This document shows positions 6,097-8,060 of a stretch of DNA of 8,060 nt, piece by piece; position 1 is the first letter of the stretch, and every line of letters begins with the position of its first letter. Made by a program: the position numbers and the translations under genes. Below the pieces are notes generated by a model. The model was not told the DNA's origin. It saw only the letters and a program-made list of their open reading frames with translations, and ran no database searches. This stretch comes from Acidobacteria subdivision 2 bacterium RH1 MAG20. Lineage in GTDB: Bacteria > Acidobacteriota > Terriglobia > Terriglobales > Acidobacteriaceae. The stretch covers positions 1 through 8,060 of the forward strand of contig NFUO01000444.1 of the NCBI GenBank assembly GCA_002197545.1, read 5' to 3'.

Positions 6097-6841
6097 ACCC
6101 CATATGCATCCCGCCATTCACGTCCAGCGTATGACCGGTGATGTAGGCAGCCTCTTCCGAGGCCAGAAACGCGACCGCATAGGCGACCTCGACATCGGTC
6201 CCGACGCGCCCCAGCGGAATGTACTGTGCAGTAGCCGCTTTTTGTTCCTCGGTCAAAACAGCCGTCATCGCCGTCTCGATGTATCCCGGAGCGACGGCGT
6301 TCACCGTAATCGTCCGGCTGGCCAACTCCCGCGCCAGCGACTTGGTCAGCCCGATCAACCCGGCCTTGGAGGCCGCATAATTAGCCTGCCCGGCCTGCCC
6401 CATCTCACCAACCACTGAGGCGACGTTGATAATCCGGCCCCACCGTCCCTTCACCATCGAGGACATCACCGCCTGCGTCATCAAAAATGCGCCGGTCAGG
6501 TTGGTGCTCAGTACATCGTCCCAGTCCTTCCGCTTCATCCGCATCGAAAGAATGTCACGCGTTATCCCGGCATTGTTCACCAGAATATGCACGTTGCCAA
6601 AGTGAGCAATCACTGCCTTGGCGCACTCTTTGATCGAGTCTTCACTCGAAACATCCAGCGCAAAAGCCTGCGCTGTTCCGCCAGCGGCAGCAATCTCAGC
6701 CGCAACCTCGGCCAGCTTCTCGACGTTTCGTGCAGCCAGCGCCACCGACGCTCCCGCTTTCGCCAACTCCAGCGCGCAGGCGCGCCCAATCCCTTGAGAA
6801 GCGCCTGTAACCAATGCAATACGACCAGCGAGAGTGCTCAT
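6095..6841 (-). CDS. fabG: 3-oxoacyl-[acyl-carrier-protein] reductase FabG
   Basis: Cytoplasmic NADPH-dependent reductase of the short-chain dehydrogenase family, reducing 3-oxoacyl-ACP to 3-hydroxyacyl-ACP in the fatty acid elongation cycle. At 248 residues it has the standard length. The Rossmann nucleotide motif TGASQGIG is at 12-19, NNAG at 89-92, and the catalytic tetrad is Asn114, Ser142, Tyr155 and Lys159 (YAASK). FabG-like features include the LSMRMKRKDWDDVLSTNLTGAF stretch region (98-119), PGYIET at 185-190 and the C-terminal ITGHTLDVNGGM. The start ATG has GGAGG (6849-6845) three bases upstream. It is a single gene with its own terminator, not in a fab cluster, and is divergent from the thyX-like gene. 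A different SDR substrate is possible, since many SDRs look like FabG, but the overall match is strong. Confidence 0.92.
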   Translation of the reverse strand: MSTLAGRIALVTGASQGIGRACALELAKAGASVALAARNVEKLAEVAAEIAAAGGTAQAFALDVSSEDSIKECAKAVIAHFGNVHILVNNAGITRDILSMRMKRKDWDDVLSTNLTGAFLMTQAVMSSMVKGRWGRIINVASVVGEMGQAGQANYAASKAGLIGLTKSLARELASRTITVNAVAPGYIETAMTAVLTEEQKAATAQYIPLGRVGTDVEVAYAVAFLASEEAAYITGHTLDVNGGMHMG

Positions 6842-6844
6842 GAA

Positions 6845-6873
6845 CCTCCGTTTGCGATGCTCTCGGAATTATA
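6845..6873 (-). promoter_or_regulatory. fabG ribosome-binding site and candidate -10 box
   Basis: On the minus strand a consensus TATAAT (6873-6868) precedes GGAGG (6849-6845) and the ATG at 6841. Transcription would start near 6861, giving a ~20-base leader. No convincing -35 is found at the usual distance. Confidence 0.45.
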
Positions 6874-6924
6874 CAAACCGGTGCAAACATCTCTCCCCGC
6901 GCATGACGTATCCTGAGTTCCACC

Positions 6925-8060
6925 ATGTCAGAGAACGCGAACAAGCCAGCCGAAACCGACGTCTACGCCATTCACGGAGCCGACCCTGAAGTCCTCGCCT
7001 ACGCGATGGCCAAATATTCGCGCTCCTCGCTCACTATGAAGGAATCGCTCGCCGAGATCAGTTCCCAGCGCGCCGAACAGTTCCTCAACACCTTCTACTT
7101 CCAGTACGGTCATCGTTCTATCGCTGACCTCGCGCACATTCCCTTCGCCGTCGAGCGCCTCAGCCTCCTCGCCGCCATCGCGCTGGTCGACGAGCAGCGC
7201 TGGGATGGTCAGGAGCGTTCCACCCGCTACCAGAACTTCCGCCGTTCCGGCTGGTTCGCGCCCGATCTCGGCCCCGAAACGCCAAAGTTCACCGCCGCAG
7301 TCGAAGCCCTCTTCACCGCCTACGATCACATCGGCGCGGGAATGCTCGAGGCCCTGAAGTCCGCCATCGCTCGCCCCGAGGAGATGAAGCCCGAATCCTA
7401 CGAGCGAACCCTGAAGGCCCGAGCCTTTGACGTAGCCCGCTATCTCCTGCCATTGGCGACCAACACCTCGCTCGGCCAGATCGTCAACGCCCGCACGCTG
7501 GAGACGCAGGTCTCGCGTCTGCTCACCAGCGAGTTCGCCGAGGTCCGCCAGATCGCCGAGAAGCTCCGCATCGCTGCGACCGAACCAGCCTGGAACGTCC
7601 AGCACAGCGCGGCAAAGGTGCTCTGCGAAGAGATCGGCTCCGTCGACGGAACCTGCGGCGACCGTGTCACCGAAATACTGATGCGCCCGGTCAAGACAGC
7701 CCCAACGCTGGTAAAGTACGCAACCGTAAACGAGTACCTCGCTGCCAGCCGCACCGAACTGACCGCAGCAGCAGACGATCTGATGTCCAATCAGCCGATC
7801 GACCCTGCGCCAGTTGTCGATCTCCTCGACGACTCCGAGTCGCTCGAAGTCGAGCTGGCAACCTCGCTCCTCTATCCTCACTGTCACTACTCCTACCGTC
7901 AGCTCCGCAGCCACGTTGCGGCGCTCACCGAAGCACGCCGCTCCGAGCTGATCGGACTAGGCACCAAACACCGCGGACGTCACGACGAGCTCCTCAGCGC
8001 CTTAAGTGCAGGTCACAGCTTCAGCTTCGACATCCTCATGGACATCGGCGGCTTCCGCGA
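6925..8060 (+). CDS. thyX: ThyX-family (FAD-dependent thymidylate synthase-like) protein, 3' end cut by window
   Basis: First 378 residues of a gene that runs off the window. ThyX makes dTMP from dUMP using methylenetetrahydrofolate, FAD and NADPH. The N-terminal domain matches ThyX throughout: YGHRSIADLAHIPF (61-74), a region 86-102 that aligns without gaps to the ThyX signature and ends in STRY, ARYLLPL (171-177), NAR (188-190) and EFAEVRQIAEKL (203-214). Yet the RHR of the RHR-X7-S signature is DEQ at 89-91, while the final Ser99 remains. A canonical ThyX is only ~220-300 residues; here a further segment follows, with KHRGRHDELL and GHSFSFDILMDIGGFR at the edge, as in two-domain ThyX-like proteins of ~500 residues where a second copy follows and typically carries its own RHR. 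So this is probably the tandem-domain form. The in-frame stop at 6904 and ATG at 6925 fix the start; no Shine-Dalgarno is seen. Divergent from fabG. Confidence 0.85.
   Translation, partial: MSENANKPAETDVYAIHGADPEVLAYAMAKYSRSSLTMKESLAEISSQRAEQFLNTFYFQYGHRSIADLAHIPFAVERLSLLAAIALVDEQRWDGQERSTRYQNFRRSGWFAPDLGPETPKFTAAVEALFTAYDHIGAGMLEALKSAIARPEEMKPESYERTLKARAFDVARYLLPLATNTSLGQIVNARTLETQVSRLLTSEFAEVRQIAEKLRIAATEPAWNVQHSAAKVLCEEIGSVDGTCGDRVTEILMRPVKTAPTLVKYATVNEYLAASRTELTAAADDLMSNQPIDPAPVVDLLDDSESLEVELATSLLYPHCHYSYRQLRSHVAALTEARRSELIGLGTKHRGRHDELLSALSAGHSFSFDILMDIGGFR

Noticed and set aside
6928..7914. 328-codon open frame antisense to the thyX-like gene
   Set aside because: The plus strand frame from 6925 has recognisable ThyX motifs and runs open to the window end; the antisense product has a low-complexity Gly/Val/Glu character and no family signature.

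Overview
The window looks like chromosomal DNA from an Acidobacteriota species, most likely of the Terriglobia/Acidobacteriaceae type. Evidence: a full-length duplicated orphan MacB/FtsX-type permease of the ADOP kind that is abundant in that phylum, a secreted tannase-family esterase, and gene-free stretches filled with short multi-hairpin repeats and a hexanucleotide repeat. The assignment is inference from gene content and style; there is no rRNA or other phylogenetic marker here.

Layout, left to right. (1) A small XRE-type helix-turn-helix regulator on the minus strand (112-525). (2) A roughly 400-base divergent intergenic region holding two inverted repeats and a triple 7-bp tandem repeat just ahead of the next gene. 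(3) An 809-residue ADOP permease on the plus strand (967-3396). (4) A 407-base intergenic region with a degenerate ~40-bp tandem repeat followed by a run of three perfect triloop hairpins, and then a near-palindrome just before the next start. (5) A 571-residue secreted tannase/feruloyl-esterase family protein (3804-5519), less G+C rich by eye than its neighbours. (6) A 575-base convergent intergenic region with hairpins, a hexamer repeat, a second multi-hairpin element rich in GAA triloops, and an intrinsic terminator facing fabG. (7) fabG on the minus strand (6095-6841). (8) Divergent from it by 83 bases, the first 378 codons of a ThyX-family protein (6925 to the window end) whose first domain has lost the RHR flavin/nucleotide-binding signature.

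The genes do not form one pathway. The regulator and permease may form a divergently controlled pair, the esterase stands alone as an extracytoplasmic enzyme for aromatic esters, and fabG and thyX-like are housekeeping genes sharing a short divergent promoter region. I see no phage, CRISPR, insertion sequence, tRNA or rRNA, and no clear novel multi-gene system. The most unusual material is the pair of triloop-hairpin repeat elements and the altered ThyX domain.
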